A stretch of 64,000 bases of DNA. Source: Neomesorhizobium sp963726065 (GTDB taxonomy: Bacteria > Pseudomonadota > Alphaproteobacteria > Rhizobiales > Rhizobiaceae). Both the position numbers and the translations under genes were made by a program. Numbering within the stretch: the stretch's first letter is position 1; every line of letters begins with the position of its first letter. Below the pieces are notes generated by a model, which saw only the letters and a program-made list of their open reading frames with translations, was not told where the DNA came from and made no database searches. The stretch covers positions 245,299 to 309,298 of the forward strand of contig CAVSAU010000012.1 of the NCBI GenBank assembly GCA_963726065.1, in the 5' to 3' direction. Of this stretch, positions 9,718-19,233 are shown piece after piece.

Positions 9718-11283
9718 CTACCACCACTTCTGCGGCGCGAAGCGGCCGGCTGCCTGTTCGATGACATGGCCGGCCCGGTAAAGAGTTTCCTCGTCGAAGG
9801 GACGGCCGATGAGCTGCAAGCCGAGCGGCAGGCCTTTTTCGTCGAGCCCGGCCGGCACCGCGATGCCCGGCAGGCCGGCCATGTTCACCGTCACCGTGAA
9901 AATGTCATTGAGATACATTTTGACGGGGTCGGCAGCCATGTCCTCGTCGGCGACGCCGAAGGCAGCCGACGGGGTGGCCGGCGTCAGGATGGTGTCGACG
10001 CCAGCGGCGAATACCTGCTCGAAATCGCGCTTGATCAGCGTGCGCACCTTCTGCGCCTGCAGATAGTAGGCGTCGTAATAGCCGGCGGAGAGCACATAGG
10101 TGCCGATCATGATGCGGCGCTTGACCTCACGACCGAAACCGGCGGCGCGGGTCTTTTCATACATGTCGATGATGTCCTTGCCGGGCACGCGCAGGCCGTA
10201 GCGGACGCCATCGTAGCGGGCGAGGTTGGACGAGGCTTCCGCCGGCGCCACGATGTAGTAGGCCGGCAGCGCGTATTTCGTATGCGGCAGCGAGATGTCG
10301 ACGATTTCAGCGCCGGCGTCCTTCAGCCATGCAACGCCTTTCTGCCACAGCGCCTCGATGTCGTCCGGCATGCCGTCGACACGATATTCCCTGGGGATGC
10401 CGACCTTCATGCCGCGGATCGACTGTCCGAGGGCGGCTTCGTAATCCGGCACCGGACGGTCGACCGAGGTGGTGTCTTTCGCGTCGACCGAAGCCATCGA
10501 CTTCAACATGATGGCGGAATCGCGCACGTCGCGGGTGATCGGTCCGGCCTGGTCGAGCGACGACGCGAATGCGACGATGCCCCAGCGCGAGCAGCGGCCG
10601 TAGGTCGGCTTGATGCCGACCGTACCGGTGAAAGCGGCCGGCTGGCGGATCGACCCGCCGGTATCGGTCGCCGTGGCGCCGGCGCACAGGCAAGCCGAGA
10701 CCGCTGCCGCCGAGCCGCCGGAAGAACCGCCGGGCACCAGCTGCATGTTGTCCAGCGTGCGTTCGGTGCGGACACCACCGGCGGAGACGAAGGCCGCGTC
10801 GCCCGTATGGGTGACGGGCCGCACGACGGTGGTCGCGCGCGAACGCCGCCATGGATTGATGACCGGGCCGTAGTAGGATGTCTCGTTGGACGAGCCCATG
10901 GCGAACTCGTCCATGTTGAGCTTGCCCAGCATTACCGCGCCGTCTGCCCAAAGATTGGCGGTGACCGTTGATTCGTAACGCGGCTTGAAGCCGTCGAGTA
11001 CATGGCTGCAAGCCTGGGTGTGGACGCCTTCGGTGCCGAACAGGTCCTTGATGCCGAGCGGAATGCCTTCCAGCGCGCCGCCCGAATTGTTGGCAAGGCG
11101 CTCATCGGAAGCCTTTGCCATGGCGCGCGCCTTGTCATGCGTTACCGCAACATAGGCGTTCAGCAACCCGTTGGCCCTGTCGATGGCGCCGAGATAGGCG
11201 TCGGTGAGTTCAGCCGCGGTAATCTCTTTTGCACGCAGCTTGGTGCGCGCTTCCGAAATCGTCAGATTGGTAAGGTCGGTCAT
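9718..11283 (-). CDS. gatA: Aspartyl/glutamyl-tRNA amidotransferase subunit A, with a central insert
   Basis: Glutaminase subunit of GatCAB, which converts misacylated Glu-tRNA(Gln) or Asp-tRNA(Asn) to the correct amide. The amidase-signature triad is visible: Lys in GIKDLF, cis-Ser in PGGSSGGSAAA and nucleophile Ser in DTGGSIRQPAAF. At 521 residues it is longer than the usual 480-495. About 30 extra residues lie between NPW and LVPGGSSGG, immediately before the signature loop. The reading frame is intact and the insert has normal codon use. Its ATG overlaps the stop of the acetyltransferase gene (ATGA), and gatC lies just upstream of that. Confidence 0.95.
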   Translation of the reverse strand: MTDLTNLTISEARTKLRAKEITAAELTDAYLGAIDRANGLLNAYVAVTHDKARAMAKASDERLANNSGGALEGIPLGIKDLFGTEGVHTQACSHVLDGFKPRYESTVTANLWADGAVMLGKLNMDEFAMGSSNETSYYGPVINPWRRSRATTVVRPVTHTGDAAFVSAGGVRTERTLDNMQLVPGGSSGGSAAAVSACLCAGATATDTGGSIRQPAAFTGTVGIKPTYGRCSRWGIVAFASSLDQAGPITRDVRDSAIMLKSMASVDAKDTTSVDRPVPDYEAALGQSIRGMKVGIPREYRVDGMPDDIEALWQKGVAWLKDAGAEIVDISLPHTKYALPAYYIVAPAEASSNLARYDGVRYGLRVPGKDIIDMYEKTRAAGFGREVKRRIMIGTYVLSAGYYDAYYLQAQKVRTLIKRDFEQVFAAGVDTILTPATPSAAFGVADEDMAADPVKMYLNDIFTVTVNMAGLPGIAVPAGLDEKGLPLGLQLIGRPFDEETLYRAGHVIEQAAGRFAPQKWW

Positions 11284-11750
11284 CAGGCGAGTTTCTTTTC
11301 ATAAAAGCGGGAATAACCGGAATCGGGATAGTCGAGCACGGCGCCGCAAACCTCGAAACCGCCGCGTTCATAGACGCGGTAGGCCGGCTCGAAGCCGGGA
11401 GCCTCGCCCGTTTCGAGGACGAGCCTGGTGACGCCCTTGTCGCGCGCAAGCGCCTCGATCGACCGCAAGAGCTGGGAGCCCACACGTTGGCCGCGCACCT
11501 CGGGCAGGGTGAACATGCGCTTGACTTCGCCGATACCTCCGCCGTGGTCTTTCAGCGCGCCCATGCCGACGGGACGCCCGTCGTGACCGCGCGCCACGAA
11601 CAGGGTCACGGCAGGCTCGGCCATTTGTTCGACCGTGAGCTGGAACTGGAACTCTCGCGGCGTCAGCGGGATCATATGCGCGTTCAACGCCGCCACCATC
11701 GTGCGCACATCGTCCTGCAGAGGGCTTTCGATCGCGATTGCGACAGTCAC
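11283..11750 (-). CDS. GNAT family N-acetyltransferase
   Basis: Protein of 155 residues with a GNAT fold. Motif A (VKRMFTLPEVRGQRVGSQLL) contains the acetyl-CoA-binding R-G-x-x-V-G. Motif B (AYRVYERGGFEVCG) is the usual Y-x-x-x-GF ending. The substrate cannot be deduced. It lies between gatC (3 bases apart) and gatA (4-base overlap), so it is translated within the gat operon, an arrangement common in Rhizobiales. Confidence 0.9.
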   Translation of the reverse strand: MTVAIAIESPLQDDVRTMVAALNAHMIPLTPREFQFQLTVEQMAEPAVTLFVARGHDGRPVGMGALKDHGGGIGEVKRMFTLPEVRGQRVGSQLLRSIEALARDKGVTRLVLETGEAPGFEPAYRVYERGGFEVCGAVLDYPDSGYSRFYEKKLA

Positions 11751-11753
11751 GGC

Positions 11754-12041
11754 CTACTCCACCACTTTCGGCACGAGGAAGAAGTTCTCTTGCGTGGCCG
11801 GAGCGTTGGCGACGATATCGCCTGGCTTGTCGCCGTCGGTGACCGCATCCTGCCGCTTCTTCATCTCCATCGGGATGACGGAGGTCATCGGCTCGACACC
11901 GGAAACGTCGACTTCATTCAGTTGCTCGACGAAGCCCAGGATGACGTTCAACTCGCCGGTCATGCGTTCGGCGTCCTCTTCGGAGACGGCAATGCGGGCA
12001 AGGTGCGCGACGCGCTTTACGGTGGCGATATCGACAGACAT
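11754..12041 (-). CDS. gatC: Aspartyl/glutamyl-tRNA amidotransferase subunit C
   Basis: Small 95-residue subunit that stabilises GatA and bridges it to GatB. It shows the typical start MSVDIATVKRVAHLARI, the middle segment LNVILGFVEQLNEVD and a C-terminus ending in ATQENFFLVPKVVE, which wraps around GatA in known complexes. It is the first gene of gatC-GNAT-gatA; gatB is not in the window. Confidence 0.96.
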   Translation of the reverse strand: MSVDIATVKRVAHLARIAVSEEDAERMTGELNVILGFVEQLNEVDVSGVEPMTSVIPMEMKKRQDAVTDGDKPGDIVANAPATQENFFLVPKVVE

Positions 12042-12265
12042 GGATTGCTCCGGAAATTGAAGATCGCGCTATACCGGCGCGGCGGCGACAGCGCAACCTG
12101 GATGACGGCAGGCGCCTCATCGACGGCACGGCTTCCTCAAGGAAAATGACCGCGCCGGAAACCTGTTCGGCCGCCGGCGCTCACTTCTGCCGGATCGGCC
12201 TCACCCCCGAAACAGATGCCGCAACAACTAGCTTCAAAACAATGAAATTAATGGATTTTCTGGCA

Positions 12266-12973
12266 TCATAGATCGACGCTTCCGCCAACCTCGGGCACCT
12301 TCACATCGACACCCGAGCCTTCCAGCCCGGCGACAAACTTGTCGGCATTCTGGTCGATGATGCCGAATGTGCCATAGTGGCAAGGCAATACGGTCTCGAA
12401 TTTGAAGAAGCGGCGGCAGGCAAGAGCCGCCACCGCGCCACCCATGGTGAAGCGGTCGCCGATGGGCACGAGGCCGATCTTCGGCTCGTGCAACTCGTTG
12501 ATCAACGCCATATCGGAGAAGATGTCGGTGTCGCCCATGTGATAAAGCGTCTTGTCGTCGGGGAAATGCAGCACCAGCCCCAGCGGATTGCCGAGATAGA
12601 CATTGGAGCCGCCGGCGCCCGCCATGGACGAAGAGTGCTGGGCCTGTACGAAAGTCGTGGTGAAACCGCCGCAATCGACCGTGCCGCCGGTATTGCCCGG
12701 GTTGATCTTCTTGTCGCTGACACCCTGGCCGACCAGGTACATGCAGACTTCGAAATTGGCGACAAGCATGGCGCCGGTCTTCTTCAATATTTCGGCGGCA
12801 TTGCCGACATGGTCTCCGTGACCGTGGGTGAGGAGCACGTGCGTCACGCCCTCGGCCGGTCCTTCCCAGGGTTTTCCCCATGACGGGTTGTCGGTGAGAT
12901 AAGGGTCGATCAGGATTTTGGCGCCACCCGCCTCGACGCGGAATGCGGAATGCCCGTACCAGGTGATTTTCAT
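12266..12973 (-). CDS. UPF0173 metal-dependent hydrolase
   Basis: Protein of 235 residues in the metallo-beta-lactamase fold. Visible metal ligands are HGHGDH (in THGHGDHVGNAAE), an Asp in MGDTDIFSDM and a final HYGTFG. The N-terminus MKITWYGHSAFRVE and length match the UPF0173 family (YtkL/RomA-like). Substrate unknown. It is transcribed away from ruvX, and the 77-base gap between them must hold both promoters. Confidence 0.92.
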   Translation of the reverse strand: MKITWYGHSAFRVEAGGAKILIDPYLTDNPSWGKPWEGPAEGVTHVLLTHGHGDHVGNAAEILKKTGAMLVANFEVCMYLVGQGVSDKKINPGNTGGTVDCGGFTTTFVQAQHSSSMAGAGGSNVYLGNPLGLVLHFPDDKTLYHMGDTDIFSDMALINELHEPKIGLVPIGDRFTMGGAVAALACRRFFKFETVLPCHYGTFGIIDQNADKFVAGLEGSGVDVKVPEVGGSVDL

Positions 12974-13050
12974 CGAAACGGTCTCCTCGATTTTCCGTCC
13001 ATCGAAGGATAGAACGCCAGGCAGTCAAGTCAAAAGGGAAGGCCGTTCAT

Positions 13051-13536
13051 TTGGCCATCGTCAGCATCGAAGAATTGCCCGGTCATCTGGCGGGCGGCAA
13101 GACGCTTGCCGGCCTCGATCTCGGCGACAAGACGATCGGCATCGCGGTCTCCGATCGCGGCCTGTCCTTCGCGCATCCCCGTCCGGTCGTCATGCGCAAG
13201 AAGTTTTCGCTGGATGCGGCCGCACTTTTGTCGCTGCTTGCCGCGGAAAATACTGGTGCGGTGGCGATCGGCCTGCCGGTCAACATGGACGGCAGCGAAG
13301 GCCCCCGCGCCCAGGCGTCGCGCGCCTTCGTGCGCAACATCGCCAAATTGACCGACCTGCCGTTTTTGTTCTGGGACGAGCGGCTGTCGACCGTGGCAGC
13401 CGAACGAACGCTGATCGAGATGGATTTCTCCAGGAAGAAACGCGCCGGCAAGATCGATTCGGCGGCCGCCGCCTTCATCCTGCAAGGAGTGCTCGACCGC
13501 CTTCAGGTGATGCGCGGGGCGCGCTCGCCGGAATAG
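13051..13536 (+). CDS. ruvX: Holliday junction resolvase-like protein RuvX (YqgF)
   Basis: RNase H-like nuclease of 161 residues, linked in other bacteria to Holliday-junction processing and 16S rRNA 5' maturation. It shows LDLGDKTIGIAVSD (first catalytic Asp), AIGLPVNMDGSEGPR and WDERLSTVAAE (second acidic site). TTG start at 13051 after an AAAGGGAAGG purine stretch. The 3' end overlaps the convergent DUF6105 gene by 34 bases. Confidence 0.92.
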   Translation: MAIVSIEELPGHLAGGKTLAGLDLGDKTIGIAVSDRGLSFAHPRPVVMRKKFSLDAAALLSLLAAENTGAVAIGLPVNMDGSEGPRAQASRAFVRNIAKLTDLPFLFWDERLSTVAAERTLIEMDFSRKKRAGKIDSAAAAFILQGVLDRLQVMRGARSPE

Positions 13537-13815
13537 TGTTCCCTTTGCACGCGCAGCCACGCGGCAGATCGCCTTGCGCCGACGGAAGGCGATCAGGCAG
13601 CCAACCAGGAAAGTGTCGAATACGCAGGCTTTAGCCAGCAGGCCGGGAATCGTAGCCGGATCGATGCCGAGCATCTCGCCATAGAGCTGGAAGACCAGGT
13701 CGTGCAGCTGGCGGCTGAGCATGACATAGCCGAAATTGATGTCGTTGAGCGACAGGAAGTACCAGCCCCAGAACAGAGCCAGCGGCGCGACCCACAGGGC
13801 AATCAGGTAGCGCAT
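13503..13815 (-). CDS. Small membrane protein, DUF6105-like (one frameshift)
   Basis: About 103 residues, beginning MRYLIALWVAPLALFWGWYF with one strong N-terminal transmembrane helix. It continues with a conserved segment (LSRQLHDLVFQLYGEMLGID) and a second hydrophobic stretch before a basic FRRRKA. The frame runs off its natural end unless one extra base at about 13566 is ignored; it then closes with AAWLRVQREHYSG to a TGA at 13503. Family assignment to DUF6105 is from memory of rhizobial proteins. Function unknown. Confidence 0.7.
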
Positions 13816-14118
13816 GTCAGCTTCCTTCGCCGGAATTGCCGCCGGCAAGGTTGAAAAGAAATGCAGGCAGCAGACTGCGGGCGCCGGGTGTGCGGATCGC
13901 CGCAAGGCGCGAAAATGACCATCAGTGGAAAACCGGGAAGGACGTGAGAGCGTGGCGCATGGAATCCCTTGCCTTTGAGAAAAGACATTGGGGCGCTCAA
14001 GGCACCTCGGCAAATGAAACCATTCGTTAAGGTTAATTTTTGCAAGGCTTGTGCACAGAAGAACGCTGGGTCGACAGGAACCGGCCGGTGGCGGTTTACA
14101 GCGCGCGAATCGCCACCT

Positions 14119-14216
14119 AATGCATGTCGCCCGAAAGTGTCCTCGGTTTCGGGAGAAGCGACATGCACAAACAGCAAGCTACGGCGCGGCCGCCGAATCC
14201 CATTCGGCGCGACGCG
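14119..14216. repeat. Palindromic intergenic repeat, rhizobial type
   Basis: The 440-base gap before the AEC transporter holds no convincing gene. It contains an imperfect palindrome with outer arms TGCATGTCG (14119-14127) and CGACATGCA (14157-14165) and inner arms CCCGAAA / TTTCGGG. This is followed by a second palindrome centred on CCGAATCCCATTCGG (about 14190-14205) flanked by GGCGCG/CGCG. The first part matches a family of short palindromic repeats scattered through Rhizobiales intergenic DNA. Confidence 0.6.
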
Positions 14217-14256
14217 CTGTAAGCGGTCGCACGCGTACCACTGGCCCTGCGAATCC

Positions 14257-15200
14257 ATGCTCCCGATCTTCGAAAGCATCCTGCCGATCTTCCTGCTGAT
14301 TCTCGCCGGCAATCGGCTGCGCCGGTCGCCGCTCATCGATTCCCGCGGCCTGGCCCGGCCTCGATCAACTGGGCTACTGGTTCCTCTACCCCGCGCTTCT
14401 GTTCGTCACCATCGTGAACGCCGACTTCACCGGCCTGCAGCTAGACGAGATGATGGCGGCGCTGTTGGTCTCGGTGGCGCTGATATGCTGCCCTCACCTA
14501 CGCGCTGTGGCCGCTGCTTGGCGCGAACGGGACTTGTGCAGGAGCGTGAATTCTCCTCGGTCTTCCAGACGACGGTGCGCTGGAACAGTTTTATCGCGCT
14601 GGCGGTGGCCCAGAAGATCTTCCTGCCGGCGGGAATGGCGGTGGTGGCCCTGGTGATGCTGGTCATCATCATTCCGCTCAACATCGCATCGACCTACGTC
14701 GTCACGCGTTTTGCCGACCGCTCAGCAAACTGGCGCCAGGTCGGTCTGGAACATCGCGACCAATCCGCTGATTCTGGCGATGCTCGCGGCGATCGTCATG
14801 CGCGCGATGCCGTTCGGCCTCTATGCGCCGCTCAACGAGACGATCGATCTTGCCGGCCGTGCAGCGCTCGGCATGGGGCTCATCGCCATCGGCGCCAGCC
14901 TCAAGCCCGGCGATCTGGTGCGGCTTCGGTTCGCGATCTGGCTGCCGACGGTGCTCAAGCTTGCTTTGTTCCCGGCGCTGCTGGTCGGCGGTAGCCATGG
15001 CATTCGGCGTCACCGGGGTCCAGTTGAGTTACCTTGCGCTATGCGGGGCAGTGCCGACGGCGATGAACGGCTATCTGCTGGCGCGGCAGCTCGGCGGCGA
15101 CGCGGAGCTCTATGCGGCGGTGACGACGCTGCAGACCGCCCTTTCCTTCCTGACCATTCCCGCGGTGCTGGCCGTAACCGCTCAGTTGAGCGCGGGATAG
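14257..15200 (+). CDS. AEC family transporter (several frameshifts)
   Basis: Auxin-efflux-carrier-type inner-membrane permease of about 313 residues with roughly ten hydrophobic helices. It starts MLPIFESILPIFLLILAGNR. Five one-base insertions (about 14355, 14491, 14518, 14751 and 14990) split the gene; the net shift agrees with its length. After repair the fragments join to family segments such as ALFVTIVNADF, QTTVRWNSFIALAVA, VVWNIATNPLILAMLAA and LALCGAVPTAMNGYLLA, ending QLGGDAELYAAVTTLQT. It overlaps the convergent acyl-CoA dehydrogenase gene by 19 bases. The substrate, probably an organic acid, cannot be told. Confidence 0.8.
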
Positions 15201-16813
15201 AGCGTATCGACGATCAGCCGCGCGTCGTGGCGCGCATCGAGCATGCCGTAGGTGCCGCGCCACTGGCCGGCCAGCCGGGTTTCGATGAAGGCATCGGCGA
15301 TGCGCCCTGCCCCCAGCCGCCGCAGTTCGGCTGCAGCGGCAGCCAGCGCCAGCTGCTCGGTCAGGATGCGGGCCGAACCTTCGTCGGACGAGGCCACCTG
15401 CATCGCCGCACGCAGCACGCCGATCGTGCCCTGCCCCGCCGGCCCGAGGTCGCGCTCGATGCCGGCGAGCACCTCGTCGAACAGCGCCGGGCGCGCGGCC
15501 GAGCACGCGCAGCACGTCGAGCGCCATCACATTGCCCGAGCCTTCCCAGATCGCATTGACCGGCGCCTCGCGATAATAGCGGGCGAGCGGCGCTTCCTCG
15601 ACATAACCGTTGCCGCCCAGGCATTCCATCGCCTCGTAGAGCAGCGGCGGCGCGATCTTGCAGACCCAGTATTTCACGACCGGCGTCATGGCGCGGGCGA
15701 AGGCCGCCTCGCCGCGGCTGGCGGCAGCCTCGTCGAAGGAACGGGCAAGCCGGAAGGACAGGGCCGTGGCTGCGGCGACATCGAGCGCCATGTCGGCCAG
15801 CACGCGCTGCATCAGCGGCTGGTCGATCAGCGGCGCGCCGAACACCTGGCGATGGCGCGTGTGGTGGACGGCTTCGGCGAGGCCGGCGCGCATGATCGCC
15901 GACGAGGCAACCGCGCAATCGAGCCGGGTCAGCGTCACCATGTCCATGATCGTCTTCACGCCGGCGCCGGGTTCGCCGACCATCTCGCCGATGGCGTTGA
16001 CGAATTCGACCTCCGACGAGGCGTTGGAGCGGTTGCCGAGCTTGTCCTTCAGGCGCTGGAAGCGGAAGCCGTTGCCCGAGCCGTCACCGAGGATGCGCGG
16101 CACGAGGAAGCAGGAAAGCCCTTCGCGCGTCTGACGCCAGCACCAGGAAGGCGTCGCGACATCGGCGCCGACATGAACCATTTGTGGCCGGTCAGGCGAT
16201 AGAAGCCGTTGCCCACCCGCTCGGCGCGCGTCGTATTGGCGCGAACATCCGTGCCGCCCTGCTTCTCGGTCATGCCCATGCCGAGCGTCAGCCCGGTCTT
16301 CTCGACCGGCGGCTTCTGCGACTGGTCGTATTTGCGGGTGGTGACGCGCGGCGCCCATTCGCGAAACAGCTTCGGACTCGCCATCAGCGCAGCAAGCGAA
16401 GCGCTGGTCATGGTGATCGGGCACAGATGGCCGCATTCGAGCTCGGCGGTCAGGTAGAAGCGCGCGGCGCGGGCCTGATGGCGGCGATTGGTCTCGGCGG
16501 CGCCGTTTTCCCACACCGAGGAATGCAGGCCATTGGCGATGGAGCGGCGCATCAGTGCATGGTAGGCGGGATGAAACTCGACCAGGTCGATACGGCGGCC
16601 CTGCCGGTCATGCGTCTTCAGCTTCGGCGTGTCGGTGTTGGCAAGGCGCGCCAGCTCCTGCGCCTCGTTGCTCATGACGAAACGGCCGAGCCCGTCCAGT
16701 TCCTTGCGGACCGGTTCGGAGAAATCCTCGGCAAGCTGGATCAGCAGCGGATCGCCGCGCCAGGCATTGGTGCCGGCAAGCAGCGGCGGCTGGTTGGTAA
16801 CCTCGTGCGTCAC
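15182..16813 (-). CDS. AidB-type acyl-CoA dehydrogenase (three frameshifts)
   Basis: FAD-dependent acyl-CoA dehydrogenase of about 542 residues, longer than classical enzymes and like E. coli AidB. The long N-terminal domain contains HPAYHALM and ECGHLCPITMT. The FAD/substrate region includes MTEKQGGTDVRANT and HKWFMSAPMSD. The catalytic half has ECLGGNGYVEE and the AidB-typical YREAPVNAIWEGSGNVMALD. Extra bases near 16165, 16135 and 15505 break the frame, and removing them restores one chain. AidB is linked to the alkylation response, but catabolic isovaleryl-CoA-like roles are possible. Monocistronic. Confidence 0.88.
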
Positions 16814-16974
16814 GCCGATTCCTTATCTCATACGCGAAGGCGAGCGGTGCGATTCCGAAGCGCCACGGCCGGCTTTATAGCGCAGCCCATACAGGAAGCG
16901 CGATTAAAGAATTGTGGCTTTCCAAAGCCGCGTCTTGCCGTGGCAGGGCGTGCAGCCTATAGCAGCGCCTTGAG

Positions 16975-17937
16975 ATGATCGAAGCCTTGTCCCTGCCGCT
17001 TTTCCCCCACCGCCACCTGCTCGGCATCGGTGATCTTTTACCCCCCGACATCGAACTGCTGCTTGATCGCGCCGACGCCGCCGTGTCGATCTCGCGCCAG
17101 TCGGAAAAGAAGACGACCACGCTTCGCGGCCGCACCCAGATCAACCTTTTCTACGAGGCGTCGACCCGCACGCAATCGTCGTTCGAGCTCGCCGGCAAAC
17201 GGCTCGGCGCCGACGTGATGAACATGTCGGTGGCCAGTTCGTCGGTGAAGAAGGGCGAAACGCTGATCGACACGGCAATGACGCTGAACGCCATGCGGCC
17301 CGACATCCTGATCATCCGCCACCAGTCGGCGGGCGCGGCGGCGCTGCTGGCCCAGAAGGTCGGCTGCTCGGTGGTGAATGCCGGCGATGGCGCGCATGAG
17401 CACCCGACGCAGGCGCTGCTTGACGCGCTGACCATCCGCCGCGCCAAGGGGCCGCTGGCAAAGCTGATCGTGGCGATCTGCGGCGACATCCTGCATTCGC
17501 GCGTCGCGCGCTCAAACATCCTTCTGCTCAACGCGCTTGGCGCACAGGTTCGGGTGGTGGCGCCATCGACCTTGCTGCCTTCCGGCATCGAGAGGATGGG
17601 CGTCATTGTCGCGCGGTCGATGGCCGAAGGATTGAAGGACGCCGACGTGGTCATGATGCTGCGCCTGCAGCGCGAACGCATGTCCGGCGCCTTTGTGCCT
17701 TCGGTGCGCGAATATTTCCGCTATTTCGGGCTCGACGCCGAGAAGCTGAAGGCAGCCAAGGAGGATGCGCTGGTCATGCATCCCGGACCGATGAACCGCG
17801 GCGTCGAGATCGCCTCGGAAATCGCCGACGGGCCGCAGAGCGTCATCCAGGAACAGGTCGAGATGGGGGTCGCCGTGCGCATGGCGGTGATGGAGGCGCT
17901 GCTCGATCCGCGCCGCAACGCGGGCGGCAAGGCATGA
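16975..17937 (+). CDS. pyrB: Aspartate carbamoyltransferase catalytic subunit
   Basis: Condenses carbamoyl phosphate with aspartate in pyrimidine synthesis. 320 residues, intact. Carbamoyl-phosphate motif YEASTRTQSSFELAGKRLG (the S-T-R-T loop), the conserved HPTQALLDALTI and the aspartate-domain segment MHPGPMNRGVEIASE. Its stop overlaps the start of the dihydroorotase-like gene (ATGA), an arrangement expected for ATCases that form a dodecamer with an inactive dihydroorotase partner. Confidence 0.96.
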   Translation: MIEALSLPLFPHRHLLGIGDLLPPDIELLLDRADAAVSISRQSEKKTTTLRGRTQINLFYEASTRTQSSFELAGKRLGADVMNMSVASSSVKKGETLIDTAMTLNAMRPDILIIRHQSAGAAALLAQKVGCSVVNAGDGAHEHPTQALLDALTIRRAKGPLAKLIVAICGDILHSRVARSNILLLNALGAQVRVVAPSTLLPSGIERMGVIVARSMAEGLKDADVVMMLRLQRERMSGAFVPSVREYFRYFGLDAEKLKAAKEDALVMHPGPMNRGVEIASEIADGPQSVIQEQVEMGVAVRMAVMEALLDPRRNAGGKA

Positions 17938-19221
17938 GCGTCACGGTTTTCGAGAACGCCCGGATCGTCGATCCCTCGCGCGGCATCGATGAAACAGGCA
18001 CCGTCATCGTCGAGGGCAAGAAAATTGCCGCCGCCGGGGCCGGCGCGCGCAACCAGGGCCGTCCGGAAGGCGCTGAAGTCATCGAATGCGGCGGCAAGGC
18101 GATCATTCCCGGCATCGTCGATGGCCGTGTCTTCATCGGCGAACCCGGCGCAGAACATCGCGAGACCATCGCATCGGCCAGCCTGGCGGCCGCTGCCGGC
18201 GGCGTCACCTCCATCGTCATGATGCCCGACACCGACCCGGTGATCGACGACATCGCGCTGGTCGAGTTCGTGATGCGCACGGCGCGCGAAACAGCTTCGG
18301 TGAACGTATTCCCGGCTGCCGCAATAACCAGAGGGCTCGCCGGCGAGGAGATGACGGAGTTCGGCCTGCTCCGCCAGGCCGGCGCTGTCGCATTCACCGA
18401 TGGCCGCCACACGATCGCCAACCCGTTGGTGATGCGGCGGGCGCTGACTTATGCGCGCGATTTCGGCGCGCTGATCGTGCATGAGACGGAGGATGCCGAC
18501 CTTGCATCGGCCGGCGTCATGAACGAAGGGCTATACGCAAGCTGGCTCGGCCTGCCCGGCATTCCGCGCGAGGCGGAAGCCATACCGCTCGAGCGCGACC
18601 TGATGCTGGCGCGACTGACCGGCGGCAACTATCACGCGGCAAAGATCTCCACCGCGCTGTCGGCCGCCGCCGTTTCCCGCGCCAAGGACGATGGCGCGAC
18701 CGTGACCGCCGGCGTGTCGATCAACAACCTGTCGCTCAACGAAAATGACATCGGCGAATACCGGACATTCTTCAGGCTGGCTCCGCCGCTGCGCAACGAA
18801 GACGACCGCCTAGCGATGATCGCCGCGCTGAAGGATGGCACCATCGACATCATCGTGTCCTCGCACGACCCGCAGGATGTCGACACCAAGCGGCTGCCCT
18901 TCGCCGACGCCGCCGCCGGCGCCATCGGGCTGGAAACGCTGCTCGGCGCAGCCTTGCGGCTCTATCACAATGACGACGCTCCCGCTGTTGCGGGTGGTCG
19001 AGGTGCTGTCGACAGCACCGGCGAAACTGTTCGGCCTGCCCGGCGGGACGTTGAAGCCTGGCGCTTCCGCCGACCTCGTTCTGGTCGATCTCGACGAGCC
19101 ATGGCTGGTGACGGAGAAGGAAATCCGGTCGCGCTCGAAGAACACCTGTTTCGAGGGCGCCCGGATGCAAGGCAGGGTCTTGCAAACAATGGTTGCGGGC
19201 CGCACAGTATTCTCCGTCTGA
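17934..19221 (+). CDS. Dihydroorotase-like protein, probably non-catalytic PyrC' (one frameshift)
   Basis: About 428 residues of the class I dihydroorotase fold, starting MSVTVFENARIVDPSRGID and ending AGRTVFSV. The metal-binding H-x-H of active enzymes, normally just after GxxD near residue 60, reads GIVDGRVFIGEPG, so both His ligands are absent. The usual active-site SDHxP is replaced by SSHDPQDVDTK. It is coupled to pyrB by a 4-base overlap. In pseudomonads such an inactive PyrC' is a structural partner of aspartate carbamoyltransferase, the most likely role here. One extra base near 18979 (GACGACG(C)TCCCGCTG) breaks the frame before LLRVVEVLS. Confidence 0.9.
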
Positions 19222-19233
19222 CAGGGGGCGATT

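Noticed and set aside
8185..10971. Very long plus-strand frame running through the YdcF and gatA region
   Set aside because: Only the first 110 codons are the DUF599 gene. The rest is antisense to ydcF and gatA, entered because of the frameshift at about 8518.
13030..14013. A 327-codon minus-strand frame covering ruvX and the DUF6105-like gene
   Set aside because: Only the segment after the Met at 13815 is real. The upstream part is non-coding and the downstream part is antisense to ruvX after a frameshift.
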